From: an uncultured Clostridia bacterium
Lineage (GTDB): Bacteria; Bacillota; Clostridia; TANB77; CAG-508
Assembly: GCA_944387535.1 (NCBI GenBank)
Contig: CALXFI010000014.1
Span: 1-32,419, forward strand
DNA: 32,419 nt
Direction of reading: 5' to 3'
Of the stretch, positions 24,172 to 32,337 are shown piece by piece. Within the stretch, counting starts at the first letter, position 1; every line of letters begins with the position of its first letter. Made by a program: the position numbers and the translations under genes. The notes beneath the pieces are model-generated. The model was not told the DNA's origin. It worked only from the letters and a program-made list of their open reading frames with translations, and did no database searches.

Positions 24172-25224
24172 TTATTCTTCGTCGTCATCGTCTTCTTTGC
24201 TTGGTAGGTCTTCTCCTAAACTTTGTTCAAATGCTTTAGCAAAGTTATCTCTAACTTTACCTTCAATTTCATCTAACATTTCAGGATTTTCTTTTAAATA
24301 TTTTTTAACATTTTCTCTACCTTGACCAATTCTTTCACCATTATAGCTAAACCAAGAACCTGCTTTTTCAACAATGTCTAAGTTCACTGCCATGTCTAGA
24401 ATATTTCCTTCTTTAGAAATACCTTGTCCATAAACTATATCAAATTCTGCCTCTCTAAATGGTGGAGCAACTTTGTTTTTAACTACTTTTACACGAACTC
24501 TATTTCCTTTAATTTCTCCATCTTGTTTAATATTTTCTATTCTTCTTATATCCATTCTAACAGAAGCATAGAATTTTAAAGCACGTCCACCTGTTGTTGT
24601 TTCTGGATTTCCAAACATAACTCCAATTTTTTCTCTTAATTGGTTAATAAAGATTAATACTGTTTTTGATTTGTTAATTGCTCCAGCAAGTTTTCTTAAT
24701 GCTTGTGACATAAGTCTTGCTTGAAGTCCCATATGAGAGTCTCCCATATCTCCATCTATTTCAGCTTTTGGAACTAATGCTGCAACAGAGTCTACTACTA
24801 CAACATCTAAAGCTCCACTTCTAATTAAACTTTCTGTAATTTCTAATGCTTGTTCACCTGTATCTGGTTGTGAAACAATTAAATCATCTATATCCACTCC
24901 TAATTTTCTAGCATAAACTGGATCTAATGCATGTTCTGCGTCAATAAATGCTGCTTCTCCACCCATTTTTTGTGCTTCAGCAATTATATGTAATGCTAAA
25001 GTTGTTTTACCAGAAGATTCTGGCCCGAATATTTCTATAATTCTACCTCTTGGAACTCCTCCAATACCTAATGCTATATCTAAACTTAAAGCTCCAGTAG
25101 GAATTGCTTCTATTTCCATAGCTTTAAAATCTCCAAGTTTCATTACTGAACCTTTTCCAAATTGTTTTTCTATTTGTCCCATAGCTACCTCTAAAGCTTT
25201 TTTCTTTTCTTCACTTACTTCCAT
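24172..25224 (-). CDS. recA: recombinase RecA
   Basis: The 350-aa protein forms ATP-dependent filaments on single-stranded DNA, drives strand exchange and triggers LexA cleavage. It has Walker [10 protein letters not shown] (about residue 67), Walker [11 protein letters not shown]1 ([13 protein letters not shown]) and L2 ([17 protein letters not shown]), and an acidic tail ending D-D-D-D-E-E. Length is standard. AAGGAGG precedes the ATG. A consensus promoter and a candidate SOS box lie upstream. Confidence 0.98.
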   Translation of the reverse strand: MEVSEEKKKALEVAMGQIEKQFGKGSVMKLGDFKAMEIEAIPTGALSLDIALGIGGVPRGRIIEIFGPESSGKTTLALHIIAEAQKMGGEAAFIDAEHALDPVYARKLGVDIDDLIVSQPDTGEQALEITESLIRSGALDVVVVDSVAALVPKAEIDGDMGDSHMGLQARLMSQALRKLAGAINKSKTVLIFINQLREKIGVMFGNPETTTGGRALKFYASVRMDIRRIENIKQDGEIKGNRVRVKVVKNKVAPPFREAEFDIVYGQGISKEGNILDMAVNLDIVEKAGSWFSYNGERIGQGRENVKKYLKENPEMLDEIEGKVRDNFAKAFEQSLGEDLPSKEDDDDEE

Positions 25225-25245
25225 TATTTTTCCTCCTTAATTTAT

Positions 25246-25259
25246 TGAACTTTTGTTTG
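25246..25259. promoter_or_regulatory. candidate LexA (SOS) box of recA
   Basis: TGAACTTTTGTTTG on the + strand (CAAACAAAAGTTCA on the gene strand) matches the Gram-positive consensus CGAACRNRYGTTYG at most places, with the second and last G replaced by A and an A at the Y. It lies just past the expected transcription start. Confidence 0.55.
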
Positions 25260-25267
25260 ATATTGTT

Positions 25268-25295
25268 ATTATATACCAAATATTTGTTTTGTCAA
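25268..25295 (-). promoter_or_regulatory. recA promoter
   Basis: TTGACA (25290-25295), 16-bp spacer, TATAAT (25268-25273). Confidence 0.8.
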
Positions 25296-25321
25296 TAACT
25301 TTTTCAAATTTTTTTTATTTT

Positions 25322-26908
25322 TTATTTGTACCATCCTTCAATTCCATAAAACTGATTAAACCAAGTTGGTGTTATATCTCCTACTAGACTTGAACTATAA
25401 GCAATTGTATATTTATTATTATATAAACTTACATATGGAATATCAGTTTTATAAATATCGGCTAATCTTTGGTAATCTTGTTTTAAAACATTTTCATCTG
25501 TTGTATTCTTTGTCTCATTTAATAAATTTGTTACTTCTTCATTTGAATAATTTGCAATATTGTTACTTCCGAAAAAAGTGTCTAAATTTAGACTTGGTGA
25601 TAATGTCATTGAACATAATGCAATATCATAATCTCTATTGTTTATTGCATTATTATATTGTTCATCAGTTGCTTGTACAATATTTATTCTAATGCCTTGT
25701 GCTTGTAACTGTCCTTGTATATTTTGAGCAACAGCAACCTTTGTACTATCACTTGCTCTTACTAGTAAATTAAGTTCTATTCTTAAAGTTCTTCTATTTT
25801 CTGTTTTTTGCCATGAACCACTTCTTAAAGTCCATCCTGCATCTGTTAATTCTTTCTTTGCCTGTTCTATATTATATCCACTACTTGCATCTTGGTTTTG
25901 ATATAACCAATTGCCATAATCAAGAGGAAAACTACTTGTTAAACATTTTCCAGCTAAAGCATTTGAATTTATATTATCTTTATCAATAGAATATGAAATT
26001 GCTTTTCTAACCTCTAGCCTGCTCAAATATTGGTTGGACATATTAAATGCTAAAAATGTATGGTCTCTTCCTTTTATTTCTCTTGGAGTATAACCTATTG
26101 TTCCTATATAATCTTGAATATTTTGGTTATCTGTTGCAATTAAATCTATTCCGCCTACTTTAAAACTATTATACAATTCTCCAATAGAAGAATATAAATT
26201 AACAGTAATTGTTTCTATTACACTATCTTTATCCTTGTTCCAATAACTAGTATTTTTTGATAAAGTAATATAAGAGCTTTGAACATCTGTTATTTTAAAC
26301 ATTCCCGTTCCTACAGGAGAAGTATTTTTACTACTTGTTGCAAAATCTTCTCCTTGATAGTATTCTTTTGATAATATTGGAAATGTTAAATTATATTCAA
26401 AAAACGGAACTTCTTTATCTAAATTTATCCTTACAGTATAATCGTCAACAACATCTACTCCAACTACATCTTGAACATTTGCAGAATAAATTGTATCTGA
26501 ATCTTTTAGTCTATCTATTGTAAACCTTACATCTTCTGCAGTAAATGCTTGTCCGTCAGACCATCTAACATTTTCTCTTAATTTAATTAAATATGAATTA
26601 CCACTTTCTTTTGCCCATTCAGTTGCTAAACATCCTTCAGCTTTATAATCCGAAGTCAAATTAACTAAAGGTTCATATATTAACTTAGTAATATTTTGAA
26701 CATTTTTATTTTTACTAAGAATAGGATTTATTGTATCAAAACCTGCTATTCCTAATTTTAATTCTTTTACCCTATCATCTTGGTTACTGGCAGTATATTC
26801 TTCCTCTTGTCTTTTTACTTCTTCATCTTGTCTAATTATATATATTGCAATACCTAAGATTAGAATAATAAAAACCACAAAAACATATTTAATCCAATTT
26901 GATTTCAT
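25322..26908 (-). CDS. peptide/nickel-type ABC transporter solute-binding protein
   Basis: The 528-aa protein is of the SBP_bac_5 (OppA/DppA) family: L-K-L-G-I-A-G-F-D-T-I-N-P, E-P-L-V-N-L, W-S-D-G-Q-A-F-T-A-E-D-V-R-F-T-I, and A-F-N-M-S-N-Q-Y-L-S-R-L-E-V-R-K-A-I-S-Y-S-I-D. It binds peptides or similar ligands outside the membrane. The N terminus is a plain transmembrane helix (about residues 7-25) with no lipobox cysteine, unusual for a Gram-positive binding protein. No permease or ATPase gene is adjacent. The start at 26908 follows AGAGGTGG. Confidence 0.9.
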   Translation of the reverse strand: MKSNWIKYVFVVFIILILGIAIYIIRQDEEVKRQEEEYTASNQDDRVKELKLGIAGFDTINPILSKNKNVQNITKLIYEPLVNLTSDYKAEGCLATEWAKESGNSYLIKLRENVRWSDGQAFTAEDVRFTIDRLKDSDTIYSANVQDVVGVDVVDDYTVRINLDKEVPFFEYNLTFPILSKEYYQGEDFATSSKNTSPVGTGMFKITDVQSSYITLSKNTSYWNKDKDSVIETITVNLYSSIGELYNSFKVGGIDLIATDNQNIQDYIGTIGYTPREIKGRDHTFLAFNMSNQYLSRLEVRKAISYSIDKDNINSNALAGKCLTSSFPLDYGNWLYQNQDASSGYNIEQAKKELTDAGWTLRSGSWQKTENRRTLRIELNLLVRASDSTKVAVAQNIQGQLQAQGIRINIVQATDEQYNNAINNRDYDIALCSMTLSPSLNLDTFFGSNNIANYSNEEVTNLLNETKNTTDENVLKQDYQRLADIYKTDIPYVSLYNNKYTIAYSSSLVGDITPTWFNQFYGIEGWYK

Positions 26909-26994
26909 AATCCACCTCTGTACATAAGTATCATACATTAATTTCGTAAAAATTTCAAGTAAATTTATGATTTCGCAAAAATTTCATCTTAAAA

Positions 26995-27022
26995 TACAAA
27001 AACAGGCTAATTTATAGCCTGT
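26995..27022 (-). terminator. spoVS terminator
   Basis: Perfect 8-bp stem ACAGGCTA/TAGCCTGT with a 5-nt loop, then TTTTTG on the - strand. Confidence 0.85.
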
Positions 27023-27036
27023 AATTTATTTTCTTA

Positions 27037-27300
27037 TTAACTTCTTGACTCTACAATTAGTTTTATGCCAGTTCTATCTTCTCCTTCTACTTCAACCTCC
27101 GCAAATGCTGGAATACAAACTAGGTCAACTCCTGATGGTGCTACAAATCCTCTTGCTATTGCCACCGCCTTTACTGCTTGATTTAATGCTCCTGCTCCAA
27201 TTGCTTGCATCTCTGCTCTGTTTGATTCTTTTACCAATCCAGCAATTGCTCCTGCTACTGAATTTGGGTTTGATTTTGATGAAATCTTTAAAATTTCCAT
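27037..27300 (-). CDS. spoVS: stage V sporulation protein S
   Basis: The 87-aa protein is a full SpoVS (Alba-like fold): M-E-I-L-K-I-S-S-K-S-N-P-N-S-V-A-G-A-I-A, G-A-G-A-L-N-Q-A-V-K-A-V-A-I-A-R-G, and I-P-A-F-A-E-V. It is very conserved and acts in spore coat and septum events in Bacillus; it is thought to bind nucleic acid. TAGGAGG precedes the ATG. In Bacillus it follows ymdB; here it does too, but with its own promoter. Confidence 0.96.
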   Translation of the reverse strand: MEILKISSKSNPNSVAGAIAGLVKESNRAEMQAIGAGALNQAVKAVAIARGFVAPSGVDLVCIPAFAEVEVEGEDRTGIKLIVESRS

Positions 27301-27352
27301 TTTCTTTTGCCTCCTATAATTTTATTTTTGTTGTTGCAACTTCTATGTTTGT

Positions 27353-27381
27353 ATTTTACAATATCTGGAAATAAATGTAAA
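27353..27381 (-). promoter_or_regulatory. spoVS promoter
   Basis: TTTACA (27376-27381), 17-bp spacer, TAAAAT (27353-27358). Confidence 0.65.
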
Positions 27382-27444
27382 GAGTTTTCTGGAAATTTTT
27401 GGAAGTTTTCATCGCGTTAAAATCTTTTTTTCGACAAAAGAATT

Positions 27445-28215
27445 TTACATTCTAATTCTTTTTATATATTTCACTTTATTAGTACTATTATCTACATCAA
27501 AAATAACACCGTTAAGCATAGTTTCTCCTCCAGCTATTTTATATCTTTCAGGTAAAGTTGTTTCAAACCTTTTTATAGATGCAGATACATCCATACCTAT
27601 AACTGACTTTTTAGGACCTGTCATTCCTATATCTGTTATATATGCTGTTCCGTTTTCTAAGATAGTTTCGTCTGCAGTTTGCACATGTGTGTGTGTTCCA
27701 AAAATCGCCGTTACTTTCCCATCTAGATAATAACCTAATGCAATTTTTTCAGCTGTTGCTTCTGCGTGGAAATCTATTATAATCATATCTACTTTATCCT
27801 TTATCTTCTCCACTATATCTTTTGCTATTAAAAATGGATTTTCAGATAAAACATTTACATCTACTCTTCCTATTAAATTTATAACTGCTATTTTTTTATG
27901 CATACATTCATAAATATTATATCCTTTACCTGGAACACCTTTAGGATAATTTGCTGGTCTTAATAATTTTGGGTGATCTATAAATTTAAAGATATCTTTT
28001 TTACCCCAAGTATGGTTTCCCATTGTTATTACATCTACATTTTCTTCTAATATATCATCGAAATTCTTTTTAGTTATTCCCATTCCTTCTCCAGCATTTT
28101 CACCATTTACTATTACAAAATCAATTTTCTCATTTTCTCTTATTTTAGTAAGCTCAGACTTTAATTTATTTACACCTGCTGTTCCTACTAAATCTCCTAT
28201 TGCTAATATTTTCAA
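27445..28215 (-). CDS. ymdB: TIGR00282 metallophosphoesterase (YmdB-like)
   Basis: The 256-aa protein has the two-metal phosphodiesterase motifs: G-D-L-V-G, N-G-E-N-A-G-E-G, G-N-H-T-W-G-K-K, D-F-H-A-E-A-T-A-E-K and G-T-H-T-H-V-Q-T. In Bacillus YmdB hydrolyses 2',3'-cyclic nucleotides and tunes biofilm and motility switches. It starts at a TTG 7 nt after GAGGG. It has its own promoter, so it is unlinked from rny by the small + strand gene. Confidence 0.92.
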   Translation of the reverse strand: MKILAIGDLVGTAGVNKLKSELTKIRENEKIDFVIVNGENAGEGMGITKKNFDDILEENVDVITMGNHTWGKKDIFKFIDHPKLLRPANYPKGVPGKGYNIYECMHKKIAVINLIGRVDVNVLSENPFLIAKDIVEKIKDKVDMIIIDFHAEATAEKIALGYYLDGKVTAIFGTHTHVQTADETILENGTAYITDIGMTGPKKSVIGMDVSASIKRFETTLPERYKIAGGETMLNGVIFDVDNSTNKVKYIKRIRM

Positions 28216-28250
28216 TATAATTCCCTCTTTCTAAGATAATCTACCTTTAT

Positions 28251-28279
28251 ATAATACTATAAATAGAAAAAATAATCAA
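28251..28279 (-). promoter_or_regulatory. ymdB promoter
   Basis: TTGATT (28274-28279), 17-bp spacer, TATTAT (28251-28256). Confidence 0.65.
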
Positions 28280-28310
28280 ATCATTCATCAAATTTTATAT
28301 ATTGTTAACT

Positions 28311-28339
28311 TTGATTTTCCCCTTCTTTTATGCTATAAT
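28311..28339 (+). promoter_or_regulatory. promoter of the small + strand gene
   Basis: TTGATT (28311-28316), 17-bp spacer, TATAAT (28334-28339). A leader of about 110 nt follows, with a perfect 14-bp palindrome GTAGCAATTGCTAC (28401-28414) followed by CTCC. Confidence 0.75.
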
Positions 28340-28423
28340 TAATAGTAGGCAAAAAAGCTGAAAAGAAAGGAGAATCATCTAACAACTTTGTTTTACTCAA
28401 GTAGCAATTGCTACCTCCATAAA

Positions 28424-28723
28424 AAAGATACCTATTTTATAACTTTAAGGAGCTTTCATGCTAAAATGCATTCATGTTGACCGTATAAATCACAAAGATA
28501 TCCCTGATTATTCAGGTCCAGATTCAGTATATTACTTCCATGAAGATTACTCAGATGTAATGTACATGCTATTCATGGACAATGAGGGAAATTATTATCC
28601 ATTAAGTCCACTTCTAGACAAGTATGGATATAACATTACCCTTCAGCAGTGGGAAGAAAGAAGGAAAGAAACTTCTGATAATCACTAGATTTTTAATTTA
28701 ATACTTTTCAAATAGGTATCTTT
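28424..28723. repeat. 14-bp inverted repeat flanking the small gene
   Basis: AAAGATACCTATTT (28424-28437) is the exact complement of AAATAGGTATCTTT (28710-28723). The arms bracket the 76-aa frame at 28458-28688 and would pair the leader with the 3' untranslated region. Confidence 0.8.
28458..28688 (+). CDS. 76-aa protein of unknown function
   Basis: The frame follows AAGGAG with 6-nt spacing, a consensus promoter and a terminator, so it is well supported as a gene. The protein is soluble, Tyr/Asp-rich (D-Y-S-G-P-D-S-V-Y-Y-F-H-E-D-Y-S-D-V-M-Y) and ends in a charged helix. I do not recognise the family. It lies between rny and ymdB on the other strand, within a 14-bp inverted repeat, and its base composition is less AT-rich than its neighbours, so it may have been acquired. 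Confidence 0.7.
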   Translation: MLKCIHVDRINHKDIPDYSGPDSVYYFHEDYSDVMYMLFMDNEGNYYPLSPLLDKYGYNITLQQWEERRKETSDNH

Positions 28724-28755
28724 CCCTTGGTTAACACCAAGGGTTTATTTTTTAT
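28724..28755 (+). terminator. terminator of the small + strand gene
   Basis: Perfect 8-bp stem CCCTTGGT/ACCAAGGG with loop TAAC, then TTTATTTTTT. Confidence 0.9.
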
Positions 28756-28773
28756 TTTTAAAACTTTTTGTCA

Positions 28774-28798
28774 ATAAAAAAGAGAGGTTACCCTCTCT
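28774..28798 (-). terminator. rny terminator
   Basis: Perfect 7-bp stem AGAGAGG/CCTCTCT with a 4-nt loop, followed by six T on the - strand. Confidence 0.85.
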
Positions 28799-28801
28799 AT
28801 A

Positions 28802-30343
28802 TTATTTTGCGTAGTCTACTACTCTTGTTTCTCTAATTACATTTACTTTAATTTGTCCTGGATAATCCATTTCGCTTTCAACCTTTTTAGCAATGTCTCT
28901 TGCTAAAATTGTCATTTGGTCATCAGATATTTTATCTGGTTTTACAATAATTCTTATTTCACGTCCTGCTTGTATTGCAAAAGATTTTTCAACTCCATCG
29001 AAAGAATCTGCAATTTCTTCAAGATTTTGTAATCTTTTAATATATGCTTCTAGAGTTTCTCTTCTTGCTCCAGGTCTTGAAGCAGATATTGCATCTGCAG
29101 CTTGTACTAAAACTGCTTCTAATGTTTCTGGTTCAACATCTCCATGATGTGCTGCTACTGCATTTATAACTAATGGATTTTCTTTATATTTTTTAAGAAC
29201 TTCCACACCTATATCCACATGTGTTCCTTCTACATCATGATCTAAAGCTTTACCTATATCATGTAATAATCCTGCTCTTCTTGCAAGTTTAGTATCTAAT
29301 CCTAATTCATCAGCCATTATTCTTGCTAAGTTTGATACTTCAATTGAGTGATTTAATACATTTTGGCCATAACTTGTTCTGTATTTTAATTTTCCAATTA
29401 ATTTTACTATATCTGGATGAAGTCCGATAACGCCAGTTTCAAGAACTGCTCTTTCTCCTTCTTCCTTAATAGTATTTTCAACTTCTTCTTTGGCCTTTTC
29501 TACCATTTCCTCAATTTTAGCAGGATGAATTCTTCCATCATCAATTAGTTTCTCTAATGCAATTTTTGCTACTTCTCTTCTTAATGGATCAAATCCTGAT
29601 AATACTACTGCCTCTGGTGTATCATCAATTATCAAATCAATTCCTGTTAATGTCTCTAAGGCTTTTATATTTCTACCTTCTCTTCCTATAATTCTTCCTT
29701 TCATTTCATCGTTTGGAAGAGCTACAATTGATACTGTAGTTTCCTGAGAATGATCTGCAGCACATTTTTGTATAGCATAGCAAAGCATTTCCTTTGCATC
29801 TTTATTTATTGTTTCCTTAGCCTTTTGATCTTGTTCTCTTATCAATGCTGCTTTTTCTGCAACTAATTCTTTTTCCATTTCAGATAATAATCTTTGTTTT
29901 GCCTCCTCTTTAGTTAAGGATGCAATTTTTTGAAGTTCTACCATTTCTTGGTCATGTAATTTTTCTAATTCTTCTTTCTGTTTGTCTAAATCTCGTAATT
30001 GATTTTCTAAGTCTCTTTCTTTCTTTTCAAAATTATCTGAACGTTTTTCTAAGTTTTCTTCTTTTTGAATTAGTCTTGCTTCTTGTTTTTGTACTTCGCC
30101 TCTTCTTTCTTTAATCTCTTGGTCTAATTCTTTACGACTAGCCATAATTTCTTCTTTAGCTTTAAAAATTTCTTCTTTTTTCAAATTTTCAGCTTCTATT
30201 TTAGCTAAATCCACTAACCTTTTTGCTTCATTTTCTGCTCCTTGGATTTTAGACTCTGCAACTTTTTTTCTGTATGCCATTCCTATTGGTATACCAATTG
30301 CAAGTGAGATTAAGACAGCGGCGACAACGATTACAATAGTCAT
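28802..30343 (-). CDS. rny: ribonuclease Y
   Basis: The 513-aa membrane-bound endoribonuclease starts mRNA decay in Gram-positive bacteria. It has an N-terminal transmembrane helix (about residues 2-24), a long coiled coil (about 30-190), a KH domain ([16 protein letters not shown], with the GxxG loop) and an HD domain ([12 protein letters not shown]). The ATG at 30343 follows GAGGTG with 8-nt spacing. The leader has its own promoter. In Bacillus rny and ymdB are adjacent and co-directional; here a gene on the other strand separates them. Confidence 0.97.
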   Translation of the reverse strand: MTIVIVVAAVLISLAIGIPIGMAYRKKVAESKIQGAENEAKRLVDLAKIEAENLKKEEIFKAKEEIMASRKELDQEIKERRGEVQKQEARLIQKEENLEKRSDNFEKKERDLENQLRDLDKQKEELEKLHDQEMVELQKIASLTKEEAKQRLLSEMEKELVAEKAALIREQDQKAKETINKDAKEMLCYAIQKCAADHSQETTVSIVALPNDEMKGRIIGREGRNIKALETLTGIDLIIDDTPEAVVLSGFDPLRREVAKIALEKLIDDGRIHPAKIEEMVEKAKEEVENTIKEEGERAVLETGVIGLHPDIVKLIGKLKYRTSYGQNVLNHSIEVSNLARIMADELGLDTKLARRAGLLHDIGKALDHDVEGTHVDIGVEVLKKYKENPLVINAVAAHHGDVEPETLEAVLVQAADAISASRPGARRETLEAYIKRLQNLEEIADSFDGVEKSFAIQAGREIRIIVKPDKISDDQMTILARDIAKKVESEMDYPGQIKVNVIRETRVVDYAK

Positions 30344-30436
30344 AATCAATACACCTCTTTCTTATTTAATTTTCAATGTTCGAGTAAAATATATATACCT
30401 TTTATTTTTTAAATATATTTTTTCTACACCTATTCT

Positions 30437-30465
30437 ATTTTAACTTTATTCTTATAAACTGTCAA
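30437..30465 (-). promoter_or_regulatory. rny promoter
   Basis: TTGACA (30460-30465), 17-bp spacer, TAAAAT (30437-30442). Confidence 0.8.
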
Positions 30466-30508
30466 GTAATTTTAAGATTAAATTTTTCTTAAGTAGTTAA
30501 TTTTAGGC

Positions 30509-30540
30509 AAAAAGAAGAACCCCCTCTTACGAGGTGGGAA
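30509..30540 (-). terminator. terminator of the 30579 gene
   Basis: CCCACCTC/GAGGGGG stem (one mismatch) with loop GTAA, then TTCTTCTTTTT on the - strand. Confidence 0.75.
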
Positions 30541-30578
30541 AGAAATAATTTCTTTTCTAAGATAGGAGATAAAAACTT

Positions 30579-30899
30579 TTATGGAAATAATTTTTTCATC
30601 CTCCTAGCAAATCTTGAACTAGAACCTGCGACTCTAGTGTTTGCTCCAATATTTGCTATATCTTCCATAATAGCATTTTCCACAATTTCTGGAGATACTA
30701 AGAATTTTTTTTCAGAAAAATTCTTTCTTTTCCCTCTAAGTAACTCTCCGTCATCTGCTATAACTTCGTTTCTATCATAAAACCGATAAGCAGCAACCCC
30801 TTCTGGAAAAACAATTGATTTTTCATTTCTTTCTTGAACTTCCAATCGCTTATGTCTAAGAGGATTAATAAAAATAAATTCTACATAGTGCTTAAGCAT
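30579..30899 (-). CDS. 106-aa protein of unknown function
   Basis: The protein starts M-L-K-H-Y-V-E-F and contains P-E-G-V-A-A-Y-R-F-Y-D-R-N-E-V, D-G-E-L-L-R-G-K-R-K-N, resembling small hypothetical proteins of gut bacteria and phages that share the start H-Y-V-E-F and the Y-R-F-[FY]-D-R-x-E-V motif; no function is known. The ATG at 30899 is chosen because GGAGAG lies just before it. A longer frame to 30959 would run through a palindrome and lacks a ribosome site. The end is Arg/Lys-rich. It uses AGG twice and holds the only in-frame CGG here (30783-30785) that does not mark a frame break, so it may be acquired. Confidence 0.7.
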   Translation of the reverse strand: MLKHYVEFIFINPLRHKRLEVQERNEKSIVFPEGVAAYRFYDRNEVIADDGELLRGKRKNFSEKKFLVSPEIVENAIMEDIANIGANTRVAGSSSRFARRMKKLFP

Positions 30900-30932
30900 T
30901 TTCTCTCCAATCTTCTCTTTCATCGCTAAATT

Positions 30933-30967
30933 TATAACAATGAATACCAACTGGTGCATTTGTTATA
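30933..30967. repeat. 35-nt palindrome in the leader of the 30579 gene
   Basis: Outer arms TATAACAA and TTGTTATA (8 bp, perfect) enclose an inner ACCA/TGGT pair. It lies between the promoter and the start codon, fit for an operator or an RNA hairpin. Confidence 0.6.
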
Positions 30968-30986
30968 CACCAACTAATGTAGATAC

Positions 30987-31015
30987 ATCTTAACAGGTTT
31001 TACATAAAAAGTCAA
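30987..31015 (-). promoter_or_regulatory. promoter of the 30579 gene, overlapping the upstream stop codon
   Basis: TTGACT (31010-31015), 17-bp spacer, TAAGAT (30987-30992). The TGA stop of the MBL gene lies inside the -35. Confidence 0.7.
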
Positions 31016-31941
31016 TTTTTAGAAGTATTAATCTCTATGTTTTCTCCATCAGAAGTTACTGTAATTGTTCCATTTAAATCTGTTCTATAAATTGTGCTTC
31101 TAATACTTTGTAATTTGTTTAGAGTTTCTTCAGTAGGAAGTCCATAAGAATTTCCTTCTCCTGCCATTATTATGCTATATGTTGGTTTTGTTTCATTTAA
31201 GAACTTGTCTGAACTACTAGTATTTGAGCCGTGATGACCAACTTTTAATAAATCAACTTTTGGCCAATCTCTTGTTTCTTCATTTTCTGCTTCTGCGTCT
31301 CCCATAAATAAGAATTTATTATTTCCGTATTGCATAAGTAATATTATTGAAGAAAGATTTAAATTATCTTCATCTAATATGCTATCTGTCATAACTTCTA
31401 AACTAGCATTTCCTACATTAAATGTATCACCTTTTTTAGGGCTAGTTATAGATAACCCTTTATTTTCTATAGCGTCTAATACATCTTCAAATGTTTTAGT
31501 CGTTGTTTCAATTTGTGGCATATAAATATTAGTAATTTCTAAATCACTATTTATTACATCATCTAGACCTCCAATATGGTCTTCATGAGGATGTGTGCCT
31601 ACAACATAATCTAATTTTGTTATTCCTTTATCTTTAATAAAGTTTACAACATCTTCTCCATCTTCATTATTTCCAGCATCTATTAACATAGAAGAATTAT
31701 TATTTGTAATTAATATACTATCTGCTTGTCCCACATCTATAAAGTATATATTTAAATTTCCTTCTACAGGCAATGAGCTTGTGACTGTTTCTTGTTCTGC
31801 AACAGTATTAATATTATTCTCTACTTCTAAAAGTTTATTTATATTTTCATTATTTAAACCAAATATTCCTGCTATTGCTAAAACAATAATTCCAACAATA
31901 CTTCCAATTAGCTTTTGTTTTCCTCTTTTTCTTTTACTCAT
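31012..31941 (-). CDS. ComEC-type MBL-fold hydrolase, membrane-anchored
   Basis: The 309-aa protein has an N-terminal anchor (about residues 11-29) and a metallo-beta-lactamase domain like the C-terminal part of ComEC: N-I-Y-F-I-D-V-G-Q-A-D-S-I-L, L-I-D-A-G, G-T-H-P-H-E-D-H-I-G-G (metal site), F-M-G-D-A-E, and V-G-H-H-G-S-N-T-S-S. Stand-alone versions are secreted or surface hydrolases, perhaps nucleases, of uncertain substrate. It is 36 nt after the DUF3006 gene, its common partner, and starts behind GGGGGA. Confidence 0.9.
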   Translation of the reverse strand: MSKRKRGKQKLIGSIVGIIVLAIAGIFGLNNENINKLLEVENNINTVAEQETVTSSLPVEGNLNIYFIDVGQADSILITNNNSSMLIDAGNNEDGEDVVNFIKDKGITKLDYVVGTHPHEDHIGGLDDVINSDLEITNIYMPQIETTTKTFEDVLDAIENKGLSITSPKKGDTFNVGNASLEVMTDSILDEDNLNLSSIILLMQYGNNKFLFMGDAEAENEETRDWPKVDLLKVGHHGSNTSSSDKFLNETKPTYSIIMAGEGNSYGLPTEETLNKLQSIRSTIYRTDLNGTITVTSDGENIEINTSKN

Positions 31942-31977
31942 TTGTTTTCCCCCTATCTTTATTCCCTAAATTTTATT

Positions 31978-32337
31978 TTAATTATTCCATAATTTTTTCA
32001 TTTTGCTTTTTATTCTTTCTTTAGCTTCTAATGTTTTTTCTGGATTTACAGTATATTTACCATTTATTTTATCTAAGATGTCTCCTTCTTTTACATTTTT
32101 AGGTAAATCTTCTTTTTTTACGTCTAACATTTTTCCAGTATTTCTATTTTCTAAAACTGCAAAATCTCCTTCAAATCTATCTATTGTGAACTCTTCTATT
32201 GCATCTAATTTTTTAGCAAGTTCTACTTCATCATTAGATAGATTACTGTCCTTAGTATTTACATTTGTCTTATTCTTTTCAATTGCATTTTCTAAAGTTT
32301 CTTTAATTGCTTCACCTAAGTTTTCAAAAATATCCAT
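31978..32337 (-). CDS. DUF3006 domain protein
   Basis: The 119-aa protein has the DUF3006 core in its second half: F-T-I-D-R-F-E-G-D-F-A-V-L-E, D-V-K-K-E-D-L-P-K-N-V-K-E-G-D-I-L. The N-terminal 50 residues are a charged, helical extension not seen in typical short members. DUF3006 genes often sit beside ComEC-type MBL hydrolases, as here, which suggests a common pathway. It starts behind AAGGAG. Function is unknown. Confidence 0.85.
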   Translation of the reverse strand: MDIFENLGEAIKETLENAIEKNKTNVNTKDSNLSNDEVELAKKLDAIEEFTIDRFEGDFAVLENRNTGKMLDVKKEDLPKNVKEGDILDKINGKYTVNPEKTLEAKERIKSKMKKLWNN

